NCBI RefSeq assembly: GCF_910589235.1
Contig: NC_060974.1
Coordinates: 306,501-370,500, forward strand
From: Vespa crabro
Taxonomy: Eukaryota; Arthropoda; Insecta; Hymenoptera; Vespidae
Length of the DNA stretch: 64,000 bases
Reading direction: 5' to 3'
A program made the position numbers and the translations under genes. This document shows positions 11,150-23,400 of the stretch, one piece after another. Within the stretch, counting starts at the first letter, position 1. Every line of letters starts with the position of its first letter. Below the pieces are notes generated by a model that saw nothing but the letters and a program-made list of their open reading frames with translations, was not told where the DNA came from and did not search any database.

Positions 11150-11790
11150 GAAATAAAAATGATAGATCCGATAATTATAATAAAAGTCGTAGTAATAATA
11201 TTAATAATAATTTTAACGGTTATAACGATGTTAACGTTAATAACGATAATAATAATAATATTATTAATAACGATAATAGCGTTTGTATCGATAGTAACTT
11301 CAATAATAGCGATAATAATAATAATAATGATAATAATAACAATAAGAAGTATAATAACATTTATAACAATAATGACGGTAATAACGATTATAAAGATAAT
11401 AACTATAATAATAATAATGACAATAATAACGATAATAACGAAAATAACTTTAGTAACGATAATAATAATGATAATAATAATAGTAATAAAAATAATAATA
11501 ACGATAATAAAGATAATAATAATACTTACAATAATAACGTTTATAACGATATTATCGTTATAACGATAATAATAACAATAAAAATATTGATAACGATAAT
11601 AACAATAATTATATTAAATATAATAATTATATTAATAATAATTATAATAATAATAATAATTATAATAGAAACTACGATAATAAATATAAAAATAATTTTA
11701 ACGATAATAACGGTAATAACCAGTATAACTGTAATGACGATTAAATCGGTAATAATAATCAAAATTAAAATAATAATAATAGCAGTAATA
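11066..11790. repeat. RAY trinucleotide tract 3
   Basis: AAT/AAC/GAT repeat with runs of pure AAT around 11110-11150 and 11640-11660. It ends exactly at the T8 run that is the antisense poly(A) tail of R1-clade copy 2. Confidence 0.94.
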
Positions 11791-11799
11791 ATTTTTTTT

Positions 11800-12090
11800 G
11801 ATGGTCAGAGTACTTCAATCTTTACGCACTAATCCTGGGATCCCGCCGCCTGAGGAACACTCCACCATTTTGACTCCCCATAAGAACCTCGAATTTCGAG
11901 CTCCCCGTTGAAATTGGCACAATCGACAAAACTTATATCCATCCCAGTGGCATAGTGAAACCATCCCCGCACCGCCATAGGGCGTTACTCCAGGGTGGTG
12001 CCACTGCATCAGGTCCCTTTACGGGACACTCCTTTCGACTCTATATGGCAGGAGCCAGAAGCAACGTTATGGACGCGTCTATTAGCCGCT
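11800..12090 (-). mobile_element. 3' UTR of R1-clade copy 2
   Basis: Non-coding sequence between the end of ORF2 and the A8 tail. It matches 17341-17640 of copy 3 in order (for example the CATATCCATC(C)(C/T)AGTGGCATAGTG block near 11937 and 17480), showing that both are 3' ends of the same family. Copy 1 lacks this segment. Confidence 0.82.
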
Positions 12091-12640
12091 CATCTCCTTT
12101 TTCTTTCTACGCAAGATAGCCCTGAGGTACCAGGTTAACTTGCTCCACTCCAGCTGACCTCGGAGCATTTTCTCGACAACGTTGTATGGCGAGATATCGC
12201 CGAGGTCTAGCTCCAAGGCGAGTCATTCGATGCTCCACCGGATACATCTGAAGAACGTATGGTGAGCATCGTCGTTGGTCTAGACCACATAGGGGCAGTT
12301 ACCGCCTGCAACATTCCTCATATATGCGAGATAAGAGCAGAACATTCCCTGTCAAGAAATGGGTGAGGTAGAGGTCGACCTCTCCCGCCTCCCGGTTGTC
12401 TAGTCGAATGATGAGTCGGGCAGCCCAACTGGCCTTATGTTCCTGTTTCTATTTGCTTTGGCAGGTCTCGATGCTGCTAGATCAGGTGATACTTGATGTC
12501 TCTTCCATTCTCTGGACGGACTTCTGCTGGTGGATAGATTGTCTCTCCTTGGATAGTAGATCGATCGGGATGACCCCCGCCAACACTAACATCGCGGGCT
12601 CCGAGACCTTGCGGTAAGAGCACGCAAATTGGAAGAGTGC
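12091..12640 (-). pseudogene. ORF2 C-terminal region, R1-clade copy 2
   Basis: By alignment with copies 1 and 3 this holds the C-terminal Cys/His region and terminal EKML-type helix of ORF2. The shared string GGAGCATTTTCTCGACAACG at 12165 occurs in copies 1 and 2 and nearly unchanged in copy 3. No frame stays open for more than a few tens of codons. Confidence 0.68.
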
Positions 12641-13250
12641 ACCTCGTGTGTACCTCGGCTATGCTCTTGCGATATTACTCGTGTCGCAGAGCCTCGGCCC
12701 AGAGTTCCGCGCCGTACAGCATCACTGCTTCGGCGGCGCGCATCAGTAGTCTCCTCGTTCACGGTCGGAGACCGTTGATGTTGGCTATGAGTGTGCCATG
12801 CGAGGTTACTACATCTGCAGCCTTGTCGGCTGCCCTAGTAATATGCTTTCCAAAATTGAGCTTGCTGTTGAGCATTACTCTTAAGTACTTGACACCCGAC
12901 TTAGTCTTAACCGTCGCTTCTCCTACATTGAAGCACCGCAAAGTGTTGATTCGCTTCTTTGTAAGTAGCACGATGTCAGTTTTCTGAGCTGCTAGGGATA
13001 GCCCGTTGTCTTTCATCTAAAATATGACTCAGCGCATGAACTGATTGAGTAAAAGCTGTGCCTCTTCCGTATATCTAGCAATTATTATTGCTTCAAAGTT
13101 CTCTGCATACTCTAACATGAAAGTGCCCTCAGGGCCTGCCATACATATGATACCGTCGTTGATGATATTCCAGATATCCGGTATCAGCATGGAGCCCAGG
13201 CTGCTCCCGATGACAATTCCAAACTTCTCGGAACAACGCCGGTATTGCAA
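12641..13250 (-). pseudogene. Reverse transcriptase palm/thumb, R1-clade copy 2
   Basis: At 12759-13016 the frame reads DNGLSLAAQKTDIVLLTKKR, then GVKYLRVMLNSKLNFGKHIT, the post-catalytic blocks. At 13029-13250 the catalytic box reads FMLEYAENFEAI in place of Y-A-D-D. Both acidic positions are changed: Asp to Glu at the first and Asp to Asn at the second. Copy 1 has Y-A-E-D, so the Glu is shared. Confidence 0.85.
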
Positions 13251-13760
13251 TAGAGGAAGTGCTCGACCGAGTAGTCCCTGAGAATTCGGAAAAGGTACTC
13301 AGGGACATTTAAGTTACATTCGGGTGCTTCCATTGCCAAGTCCCACCTGACGGAGAAGATGGCATTTCTCACGTCTAAGGTGGCCAACAGACACAAAGAT
13401 CGGGATAGGTGATTCCCGCGCTCCGTCATTTTAGAGGCCGTGTCAACCTCCCGGACTGCATGGATGGTGGAAAGGCTGGATCAAAATCCATACTGACGGG
13501 CAGCACGGTCGTAAGCAACCGTGGCCTAAGCAGCTGCTCCAGGAGCTTGCCAGACATATCCAGCATACAAATAGGCCTTTATGGCGAAGCAGCATCAGCT
13601 GGACCCATGCCATTGCTTATGAGCAAAAGTCTCGCTTTTTTCCACGCGGCGTGGAGGATGACCTCCCTGCTGCTCATGTTATACATATTTAGCAAGGGCT
13701 CAGGGTGACTCTACGCGACGGCTTTCACAACTTCCGCTAGAAGGCCGTCTTGTCCTGTAG
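13251..13760 (-). pseudogene. Reverse transcriptase fingers/palm, R1-clade copy 2
   Basis: The frame at 13184-13429 carries SRSLCLLATLDVRNAIFSVR, then WDLAMEAPE and VPEYLFRILRDYSVEHFLYC. These are the palm block with its Asp and the downstream family-specific segment also found in copy 1. The region 13430-13760 corresponds to the APGPDG-type fingers block but is heavily interrupted. Confidence 0.78.
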
Positions 13761-14330
13761 CACTCCTGTACCTCATGGAAGATGCGGCCGTGATCAGCTC
13801 CCCGTCCTTAAACTGTGACTTATCGGTGTGCCAGACTCAGCCGAGCCAATCTCTTCCTCCGGCTTTGAGGGGAATAGGTTATGTACGATGCTTTCCAAGC
13901 TCATCGCAACTTGACGGAATACTTGTGTTTATGTCCCCATCTTACGAGTAACGATCTGGTACCCTTATCCCCACGAATGCTGGTCGATATCTAGGCTCAG
14001 CTCATTCCAGTACGGTATTTGGCTGGCCTTGATGATCACCATCAATGATTTTTTGTCCGTTTGATACGCTGTGGCCAAGAAGGCAGCGTCGAGATCGCGT
14101 ATCTACGTTCGTTGTGTTTACCGGCGATGCTTTAATCACTTCTTACGAAGATCTGCGAGCTCATACTTCCACCAGAATGCTTGACGCCTCTGACGTTTCC
14201 TGCTCTTTTTGGCATCGCTATCGTGCAAGCGTTTTGAATGAGCTGCATGTTGTTGCGGTTTTCATCCTGGCTTTTGCAGTTGGCGATAGCCCAGCGAGTG
14301 CAATTTGATGGGATCTTCAACCTTCATCCA
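13761..14330 (-). pseudogene. EN-RT linker, R1-clade copy 2
   Basis: At 14132-14320 the frame reads AIANCKSQDENRNNMQLIQN, then ACTIAMPKRAG and VKHSGGSMSSQI. This is the linker that precedes the reverse transcriptase fingers in this family and is the counterpart of 3668-3895 in copy 1. The + strand frame at 14045-14308 is its antisense shadow. Confidence 0.68.
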
Positions 14331-14975
14331 TGGCTGAGGACTGCCTGTCTCGATCCATTCTTGCTATGTTCAACCTGAGGGTTCCGCTGCGATTGTCACC
14401 GTTAGCCTCATATCGTGTACGTCGAATAGGACGTACTGGAGGATGCTACCGGAGTAGTCCTCGATCGTCCGGGGTCGTCTCTGTGTAGTCTGGCCTTCAG
14501 AATGTAGACGTCGAGCCTGCGTTGAGCATTGCTAGCTCCAGTCTCGACACCACTTTCATGATTCGTCTTCCTCTGGAGTCCAGCCTAGCCTCTCTTCATT
14601 CGCGAGCTTTGGCGTAGAGGTCTCCAGCCCCAATGAGTTTCCCTTGCCATTCCCTAAATGCGTCTTCCAGATCGTCCAGTTAGGTCAGCAAGTTGTCTAT
14701 CCGGTCGTTCGGGATGAGATACACGCTGCCATAAGTCAACAAGTTATGTCTCAACTAAACGTAACCGAGTCCGGATCCTTGATACGACATTTGTATCTGT
14801 CGGGGATCTGGGATCCTGATGGCCACTGTGCCCAATTTAACGGTGTACCATCCTGCTCCTGCTCAGTCCTGGTACTGTTTGCTGATAAGAACAATATCAG
14901 CTTTGATCTCAAATCAGAGCTGGGTGAGGAGGTGGTGAGCCTTCCTGCTCCTATTGAGGTTACCCTGCAGTACTC
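14331..14975 (-). pseudogene. Endonuclease, R1-clade copy 2
   Basis: The N-terminus KKMRVLQGNLNRSRKAHHLL is at 14914-14985. Translating the minus strand at 14530-14750 gives a VYLIPNDRIDNL-type block, and a G-D-L-Y-A-K-A block where the active-site Asn of G-D-x-N-A is Tyr. Short open stretches and stops alternate. The domain is inactive as read. Confidence 0.72.
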
Positions 14976-15127
14976 TCATCTTTTTTGATGGCTGTTGCAA
15001 GGGCCTCCTGGAAGGCTGTGCACACCCTTGATCCGTCCAAATGCATCTTGGGTTCAGCACCTCCTTCGGAGCACAAGAGGCTAGTGAGCTCGCTGACCTT
15101 TCATTCTCTGAGCTTGTGCTCCGTGCC

Positions 15128-15212
15128 GCCGCAGAAACAGCAGAGTTTATTGTGGTTAGGACCCTTGCACGATGCACTATATTGGCCGCAGTCGAGGCAG
15201 CGGTAGTATCGC
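15128..15212 (-). pseudogene. ORF1 CCHC zinc knuckles, R1-clade copy 2
   Basis: On the minus strand the pair of knuckles reads YYRCLDCGQYSASCKGPN, then KLCCFCGG. The first Cys is Tyr and the expected His is Gln, so the first knuckle has lost two ligands. The second knuckle keeps C-x2-C. Confidence 0.7.
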
Positions 15213-15280
15213 CTTACTTCTGCACTTAGCCTGACTTTTCAGCTGGCGAAGCAGACTAGCACTCGACTTGCATTCAGAAG

Positions 15281-16170
15281 CTACGCAACTGCTTCCTCTT
15301 CTAATTTGACAAAGGCCTGGCATAACTGCATCGCGTTGGGGTTCGTCAATCTGTCTTCAAGTTTCCCCGAGTAGTCTGGCAGGGTCCTCTTTAGGCCCTT
15401 CTCGATTTCTGCTACCGATGTGCAGCAATCGCTATCCCGTAACTCCAATGTAGCTCTGGGGATGAGTACCGTGATGCTTCTCATGTCTTCTACTTCTTTC
15501 CTCAAGGATCCTGCGAATGAGGTCCTGATCTCCGGAGTAGTGATCTTGAGCTTGAGGAGAATTCCTCGCGTTCTGGTATGCCGGAACGATCTAATGTCTA
15601 CCCATGCAGCGCATGTCTTGTTGCGCTGGTGGATAGCTGCGACTACGTCTGGGTATGTTTTATCTTACGCAAGATTCTTGATGATCGCGTCGGGCTTCCT
15701 TCGTTTCCTCGGACTGTCCTCCGAATTGCTTGGCTTCATTTTCTCCTGTGGTGGCTGTTTTGTCGCCTTCTTCACAAGTTTTTCCTTTTCTCTCTTTTTC
15801 TCGACGACCTCCTTCCACTTGATGGCTTCGGTCGTCGTCTCCTCTTGCCTCGGTCTTTTGAGGCTTTCTTCAGGGACCTGCTGATGGCTTGTGGCTACTC
15901 TTTCTACTGTGACAACATTTGGTATGCCGTTAGCCCGTGGGAGCTGAGAGACTCGGGCGCGGATCCTCGCTCCTTCATTGACCTTTGCTCGAAATTTATA
16001 CTTAAACTTGAGGCTGTCAATGCTATCCTCCAGTTCTGGGAGACCTTTCTAGAACGCATTATTTATATCGACTGTCTAGTCACAGCCGCCCTCATAATGG
16101 CAAGGAGGACTATCGCTTGCGGACGTTTCACACTATCTCGATCTTGTGATGTTTCTTTCGCAGGTTGAGA
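15281..16170 (-). pseudogene. ORF1 central and N-terminal region, R1-clade copy 2
   Basis: At 15281-15505 the frame reads LIPRATLELRDSDCCTSVAE, then KGLKRTLPDYSG and RLTNPNAMQLCQAFVKLEEE, the central ORF1 blocks seen in copies 1 and 4. Upstream in element orientation (15780-15900) lies the charged coiled region. The large + strand frame at 15578-16168 is antisense to this and carries no family signature. Confidence 0.78.
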
Positions 16171-16680
16171 ACCTCCAAATTGTCTCCGAACGCAGTGCAT
16201 CAAGAAGTGTGGTGCTGATCACCCACGCAACTACACCCATTGTTGCGAGAGCGTTCGGATATAAGGGCTGGAATAAAGCATCCGCCCTTGCAGTCCACCT
16301 ACTTCCTTCATCGACATCCTGACCCTCCAGTGGGTGCGATGGTTTGACGGTGGGAGATTCTAAGAGATTATCTGCGCTTTACATACCATCCAGCACATCC
16401 CTTTGAGACAGCGTCAACTTACCCGCTAGTAATCTTGGCCCTACCGTAACCGGCCCTAACGTAAATGGCTTCGGTCCCTTATAGGGTACTGACATCAGGG
16501 CCAGATAAGTCCTCGTTTTTTAGGGTGGTTGTCCTCTACTTAGCCCGGTCACGACGGCGCTCTTCGTCGAAAGGAATGGAATGATCCATTTCTCCCATAG
16601 AGGACTAATCCATCCCAAGTGGATCAATCCATCCCTTGGGTATCAATCGTCCCATTAGGGACCAAACCTTCCCTTGGGGA
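16171..16680 (-). mobile_element. 5' leader of R1-clade copy 2
   Basis: A GC-richer non-coding segment that does not match the leaders of copies 1 and 4 by eye. Near the outer end (16580-16680) it contains short imperfect repeats around AATCCATCCC and CCCTTGGG. RAY repeat begins at about 16681. Confidence 0.55.
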
Positions 16681-17332
16681 AATAATGTTAATAATAATAA
16701 TGATACTAACGAGAATAACAATATTAATACAGATAATGATAATAATAAAAATAATAATAATAATAACGACAATAACGATGATAACGTTAATAACTATAAT
16801 AATATTATCGATAATAACGATAATACAGATTATAACGATATTAACGATAATAAAGTTAATTACGTAGTAATAATAATATTAAGAATTACGATAAAAACGA
16901 TAATAACGATTATAACGATAATTATAATAATAATATAAACAATAAAAATAACAATAATAATAAAAATAGAAATAATAATAATAGTGATGATGATGATGAT
17001 ACTAATAATAAAAATAAAAATAACGATACTAACTATAAATATAATAATAAAAATAATAAAGATAATAACGATATTAACGATTGTAATGCTAATGACGACA
17101 ATAACGATAGTAACGGTAATAATGATATTAATAAAAATAACCGTATTAACTATAATAACGATAATTAAGGTAATAACGATAATAATAAAAATAAAATTAG
17201 TAATTATAATAATATCGATAGTAACAATAATAATGATAATAACGTTTTTAATAATAATAATAGCGATAATAACTTTAATAAATATAATAACAATAATAAT
17301 TATAGTAACGATAAGAACGATGTTAACTATAA
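16681..17332. repeat. RAY trinucleotide tract 4
   Basis: AAT/AAC/GAT repeat separating copies 2 and 3. It includes a short ATG/GAT run near 16985-17000. It ends in AACTATAA followed by T8, the antisense poly(A) of copy 3. Confidence 0.94.
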
Positions 17333-17722
17333 TTTTTTTTGAATTTCAGAGAATGCCAATCTTTTTGCACTAACCCAGGGACACCGTCCGCCAGAGGAAC
17401 CCTTCGCCATACTGTTCTTCAATTGAAGTACCAGGAGTGTCGGGCTTACCGTTGGACTAGGCACTACCATCTAAACTCATATCCATCCTAGTGGCATAGT
17501 GAAACAATCCCGGCACCGCCATGTGGCATTACTTCGGAATGACCCACTTTATCAGGTCCCTGAACGGGACTCTCAGGTCGGCTTTTGTGGCAGGAACCTG
17601 GAGCAACGATGTTGGCGCGTCTCCGCCCATCTCCTTTTTATTGCGAATGACTGCCCTGACGTACCTGGCCACCTTGTTCCACTCCTTCTGACCTCGGAGC
17701 ATTTTCTCGATAACAGTCATAA
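17333..17722 (-). mobile_element. R1-clade non-LTR retrotransposon, copy 3 (3' end only)
   Basis: About 390 bp homologous to 11792-12185 of copy 2: A8 tail (T8 on the + strand at 17333-17340), 3' UTR and the last codons of ORF2. It is truncated at its 5' side, where RAY repeat resumes directly after TTTTCTCGATAACAG. Such a short 3' stub is typical of incomplete target-primed reverse transcription. Confidence 0.86.
17529..17720 (-). pseudogene. ORF2 terminal codons, R1-clade copy 3
   Basis: The frame reads VIEKMLRGQKEWNKVARYVR, then AVIRNKKEM, the C-terminal helix of R1-clade ORF2, and it is open to the edge of the element. It is better preserved than the same region in copies 1 and 2. The apparent start Met lies in flanking repeat and is not real. 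The residues after KKEM are probably past the true stop in another frame or decayed. Confidence 0.72.
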
Positions 17723-18075
17723 TAACGGTAATAAAACAAAAATAATTACGATATTAATAACGTCGATTTTAACGATAATGATAATAATAGCACCGGTAAT
17801 AATAACGAAGATAATGACAATAACAATAACAATAAAGATAAGAATAATAATATAGATAAAAATAACGATTTTAATAGCGATAATAATAATGATAATATTA
17901 ATAAAAATGGCGCAAAAAATATCGGTGATAATAATAGTAATAATAACGAGAATAATAACGATAATAATTACGGAAATAAAAACATTCATAATATCGGTAT
18001 TAGCAACTGTCATTTTTATGGTAATAATAACAATATCAATAACGATAAAAATAATCATTAAAATCATAATAATAT
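17723..18075. repeat. RAY trinucleotide tract 5
   Basis: AAT/AAC/GAT repeat continuing after copy 3. CG dinucleotides become rare toward 18060 as the motif shifts to the AAT/CAT type. Confidence 0.9.
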
Positions 18076-20440
18076 TCATAATAATCAAATAATCATTTTA
18101 ATAATCATTATAATCCTTTTAAAAATCATTAAATCAAAATTATCGTAATAACATATAATTATGATAATAATCATAATGATGTTCCTACTTATAATAATAT
18201 TTACTATAATACTAATAATAATAATCGTAATAATCATAATAGTTTTCATAATAAATATAATATAAATTTTTATAATCATAAAAATTAGGATAATAATCGT
18301 ATTAATAATAATAATAAAAATAATAATTATAATAATAATCATAATAATTACAATAATCATAATAATCATAATAATAATGAACATAATCATAATAATAATA
18401 ATCATAATAATATTCAAATTATTCATAATAATCTTAATAATAATCATAATAATTAAAATAATTACAATAGTATTTATAATAATCGTAATCATATTCATAA
18501 ATGCAATAATAATATTCATAATGATTTTAATAATTGTAATAAATCTGATAATTATTGAAATAATAATCATAATCGAAATCATAATAACAATATTATTAAT
18601 AATATAATCATAATAAATATATTTATAATAATTATAAAAATAATAATCATAATACATATAATAATAGAAAGAATAATCATTATGTGCAAAATAAAACTAA
18701 TAATTATCATATGACCATAATAATATTTATAATAATAGTAATTATCATGATAATCATAATAATAATCATTAAAAATAAATTGTCTATAATAATGCACATG
18801 AGAATAATAATAGTCTTAAAAATTATAATAATCACAATAAAATTCATAATTACAACTAAAGAACTATAAATATTATAATATTTTTTATAAAAACCATAAT
18901 AATCATAATAATCAAAGTAATAATCATAAAAATATTGATAATATTAATAATCTGAATAATAACAATAACCATGGTAACAATCATAATAATCATGCTAATG
19001 TTGAAAAAAAATCATAATTATTGCCATGAAAAATAAATAACCGTAATAATCTCAATAAGAATAGTAATGGCCATATTAATTTTAATAATAAACATAATAT
19101 TCTTAATAAATATAATAATAATCATTATAATTATAAAAATAATCATAATAGACATAATAATAATTTTAATATCTATAATAATCATAATAATATTCATAAT
19201 AACCATAGAAATCCTAATAATCATATTAATAATCTTAATAACTATAATATTCATAATTATATTAATAATCTTAAAAATCATAATATTGTTCAAAGAAATA
19301 ATAGTAATAATCCTAAGAAGCATAATATTTACCATAATAATAATAATAATTGCTATAAATATAATAAAAATCATAATAATCATATTAATAACCATGAAAA
19401 CAATAATCATAATACTAATCGTAATAAAGATAATAGATGCAAAAACCATAATAATATTAATAATAATCTTAATACACTTAATAATCATAATAATAACCAT
19501 TATAAACACAATTGTAATATTAAAAATAATAATTACAATCATAATCTTAATTATAAGCATAATAATCGTAACAAATATAATAATCATAATAACCATATTA
19601 ACAGTAAAGGTAGACATACTAATAATCACATTAACAATAATATTTATAATATTAGTCATGCGAACCAAGATATTAATCATAATAATAATCATAATAAACG
19701 TAATTATAATAAAAATCATAATAATGTAAATAATGACAATAATAATCATAAAGATCATAATAATCATAATAATGCTAATAATAAACATACTGAATATAAT
19801 AATAATCATAATATAATTAAAAATCACAATAATAACCATAATAACCACAATAATAATAATAAAAATAATAATTAAAATTATAATGGTAATCTTAATAATA
19901 ATTAAAATTATAATCACATTAATAAGCATAATATATGTATTAAACTTATAATAACCAGAAAAATCCTAATAGACATAATAATCGTAATAATAATAATGAT
20001 TAACATAATAATCATGACAATAATCATAATAATCATATTTATAATCATAATAATAATAATAATACACACAATGAAAATAATAATCAAATTAAACATAATA
20101 ATTATCATAAAGGGTATAATAACCATAATAATTCTAATAAGAATAATATAAATCATGATAATTTTAATGAACATTCTAATTATCATGATAATAATAATAA
20201 TGACAATAATCGTAAAAATAATCATAATAATCATAATAATCATAATGATCATAATAATGATCACAAAAATGATAATAATCATAATAATAATAATTATTAT
20301 AATAAATATAATACGAATAATAAACTTAATAAGAATAATCATAGCCACAATTATTATAATATTCACATTAATAATCATAATAATCATAATAATAACCGTA
20401 ATTACCAAAATAATAATCATAATAATCGTAATAATGAATT
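18076..20440. repeat. AAT/CAT trinucleotide tract
   Basis: A distinct repeat family. The + strand is built of AAT, CAT and ATT-type triplets (often AATAATCAT) and is strongly depleted of G, whereas the RAY tracts are rich in GAT. Long Ile/Met-rich frames on both strands are products of the repeat. It abuts the 68-bp satellite at about 20440 with no intervening unique sequence. Confidence 0.92.
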
Positions 20441-23400
20441 TAAGTCGTGGTAAACTAGTCGTGGTAAAATTATGCGAATGCATCTGGAACCATTGCGACT
20501 GTAAGAAATAGAAAGTTTTCGAAAGATGAGAGAATGTTATGAGAGTGCCTCTCATACCAGTGTGACTTACGGATTTGGAAGAATACAGACTATTCAAAAG
20601 AAAGTTATACTAGTGCTTCTCGAACCAATGCGACAGTCGGACTTCGAAATATTCCTAATAGTAGGGTAAAGTTATGCGATTTCTTCTCGAAAGGACACGA
20701 CTGTTGGAATTAAAAAATTCCGACTAGCCGAGGGAAATTTATGCGACTCTCTTGTGAACCAAATTAAATGTCAGTTTTGATAATATTCCGAAATGAGGTA
20801 GGATAGTTATACGAGTACCTTTCGATCCAATGCAACTGTCGGACCTAAAAATACTCAGACTAATCTAGGGAATATTATAAGAGTGCCTCCCGTTCCCCTG
20901 AGACTGTCGGACTTAGAATTATTCCGACTAATCGTGGAATAGTGATGCAAATGCATCACGAATCATTGGGAATGTCGGACTTGAAAATATTGCAACTAGA
21001 CGAGGGAAAGTAATGCGAGTGCATCTCGAACATATGCGACTATAGGATTTGGAAATATTCCGACTAGTCTAGTGAAAGATATACGAGTGATACACGAACC
21101 AATGCCACTTTCGAACTTGAAAATGTTCCGACTAGAAGAGCGATAATTATACGAGATACTCTCGAACGAATACAACTGTTGGAATAAAAAATATTGCCAC
21201 TTGTAGAGGGAAAGTTATAAGAGTGCCTCTCGAACTAATGTGACTATCGGATTTGGAAATATACCCACTAGTCGACGGATACTTATAAGTGTGCCTCTCG
21301 AAGCAATGCGACAGTCGAACCAAGACACTTTCCCAATAGTCATGGAAAAATGCTGATAATGCCCTTCGAACAAATGCGACTTTCCGACTTGGAAATATTT
21401 CGACTAGTCAAGAAAAAATTATGAGAGTTCCTCACGCACAATTGCATCTGACGGGCTTGGAAATATTCCAACTATGCGAGAGAATGTTACACGAGTGCTT
21501 CTTGGAACAATGCAACTGTCGAACTTAGAAATATTCCATCTAGTCGAAATAATGTCATGAGAGACAAACTCGAACCAGTGCAACTGTTGGACTTGGAAAT
21601 ATTCCAATTACTCGAGGGATATTTATACGTCTTCCCCTCGAACGAATGCGATTGTCGAATGCAGAAACAAAAATCCGAATAATCAAGAAAAAATATGAGA
21701 GTGCCACTCGATCCTATACGACTTTCGGACTTGGTAGTATTCCGACTAATCGAAGGTAAATTTTGCGAATCCCAGTCGACCCAATGCCACTTGCGTACCT
21801 AGAAACATTAGGACTAGTTGACGGAAAGTTATGAGAATACATCTCGCATCATTGCGCCTTTCGATCTTAAAATTGTAGCGACTAGACGAGGGAAGTTTAG
21901 CAAGTTCCTCTTGAGCGGATGTGACTGTAGTTATAAGAAATATTCTTACTAGTCGAGGGAAAGTAATGAGAGTGCACCTCGAACCAGTAAGACTGTCCAA
22001 CAAACATACATTCCGACAGGTCGAGAGAATGTTATGAGGGTGTCACTCGAACAAATGCTACCGTCGGAACTAAATATATTCAGACAAGTCGAGGGAATAT
22101 TATGAGAGTGCCTTTCGTACCATTGACACTGACGGACTTATAATTGTTGTGTCTATTCGTCGAAAGGTATGCGAGTTCCACTCGCACCTATGCATCTTTT
22201 GAATATGGAAATATTCTGACTAGACGTGAGAAAGTTATGCGAGAGACAATCGTACCAATGCGTCTGTGGAACTCAGAATTAAACCCACTAGTCGGGAAAA
22301 GTTATGCGAGTGATTCTAGCACATATGAGACAGACGGACTTGGACATTTTCGTAATAGTCTGGGATATTTTTGCCAGTGCCTCTCGAACAAATGCTTCTG
22401 TCGTACTAGAAAATATTCCGACTTATCGAGGGAAAATTATGAGTGTGTCTTTAAAACAATGCTGCTGTCGGACTTGAAAATATTCCGACTTGTCAAAGGA
22501 AAGCTATGAGTGTGTCTCTCGAACCAATGCGAATGATGGACTAGGAAATATTCCGTCTATTCAAGGGAAACATATGCGGTGGCCACTCGAACCAAAACGA
22601 CTGGCGAACTTGGGACCATTCCGATTAGTTTAAGGAAAGTTTTGACAGTGACTTGTGAACCAAATCGACTATCGGTATTGGAAATGTTTCGTTCAGTCGA
22701 TGGAATGATATGCGACTGCATCACAAACCAATGCCGCTATAGTACTTGGAAATATTCAGACTTGTCTGGGAGAGTTAGGCGAGTGACTAATAAACCAATG
22801 TGACTATCGGGCTTAGAAATATTCCGAACAGTTGAGGGAAATTTATGCGAGTGCCTCTCGAACAAATACAGTTGCCGGACTTATACAAATTCGGACTAGT
22901 CGAGGGAAAGTTATGAGAGTAGTTTTTGAACCAATGCGACTGTCGGGCTAGGAAATATTACGGCTAGTCAATGGAATGTTATATTAGTGCCTCTCGAACC
23001 AATGCGGCTGGTAGTCTTGGAAACATTCCGCCCTAAAGGGGAAAGTTACGTGAGGGACTTATGCAGCATTGCGACAATAGGGCTTGGAAATATTTTCTCT
23101 CGTCGAAGAACAGTTATGCGATTGCCTGTCAAAACATTACGACTGTCGGAATTAGAAATATTAAGACTAGTCAAGTAACACTTATGCGACTGCCACGCGA
23201 ACCAAAGAGACTGGCGCAATTGTAACCGTTCCGAATATTTGAAGGAAAGTTATGAGAGGGACTTGTGAACCAGAGCGACTGTATGTAAAGGGAATATTCC
23301 CAGTGGTCTAGAGAATGTTATCGAGTGCCTCCCGTACCAATGCGGATGTCGGTCTTGGAATCATTCCGACAAGTCGAGGGAATGTTATGACAGTAACTTT

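Larger units (their letters stand above)
11791..16680 (-). mobile_element. R1-clade non-LTR retrotransposon, copy 2 (nearly full length, decayed)
   Basis: This is the longest copy, with 3' end, ORF2, ORF1 and 5' leader all recognisable on the minus strand. The 3' end is marked by T8 (11792-11799) on the + strand, an A8 tail in element orientation, joined directly to RAY repeat. The 5' leader (16170-16680) does not resemble that of copies 1 and 4, so copy 2 is probably another subfamily. Stops and frameshifts occur throughout. Confidence 0.9.
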
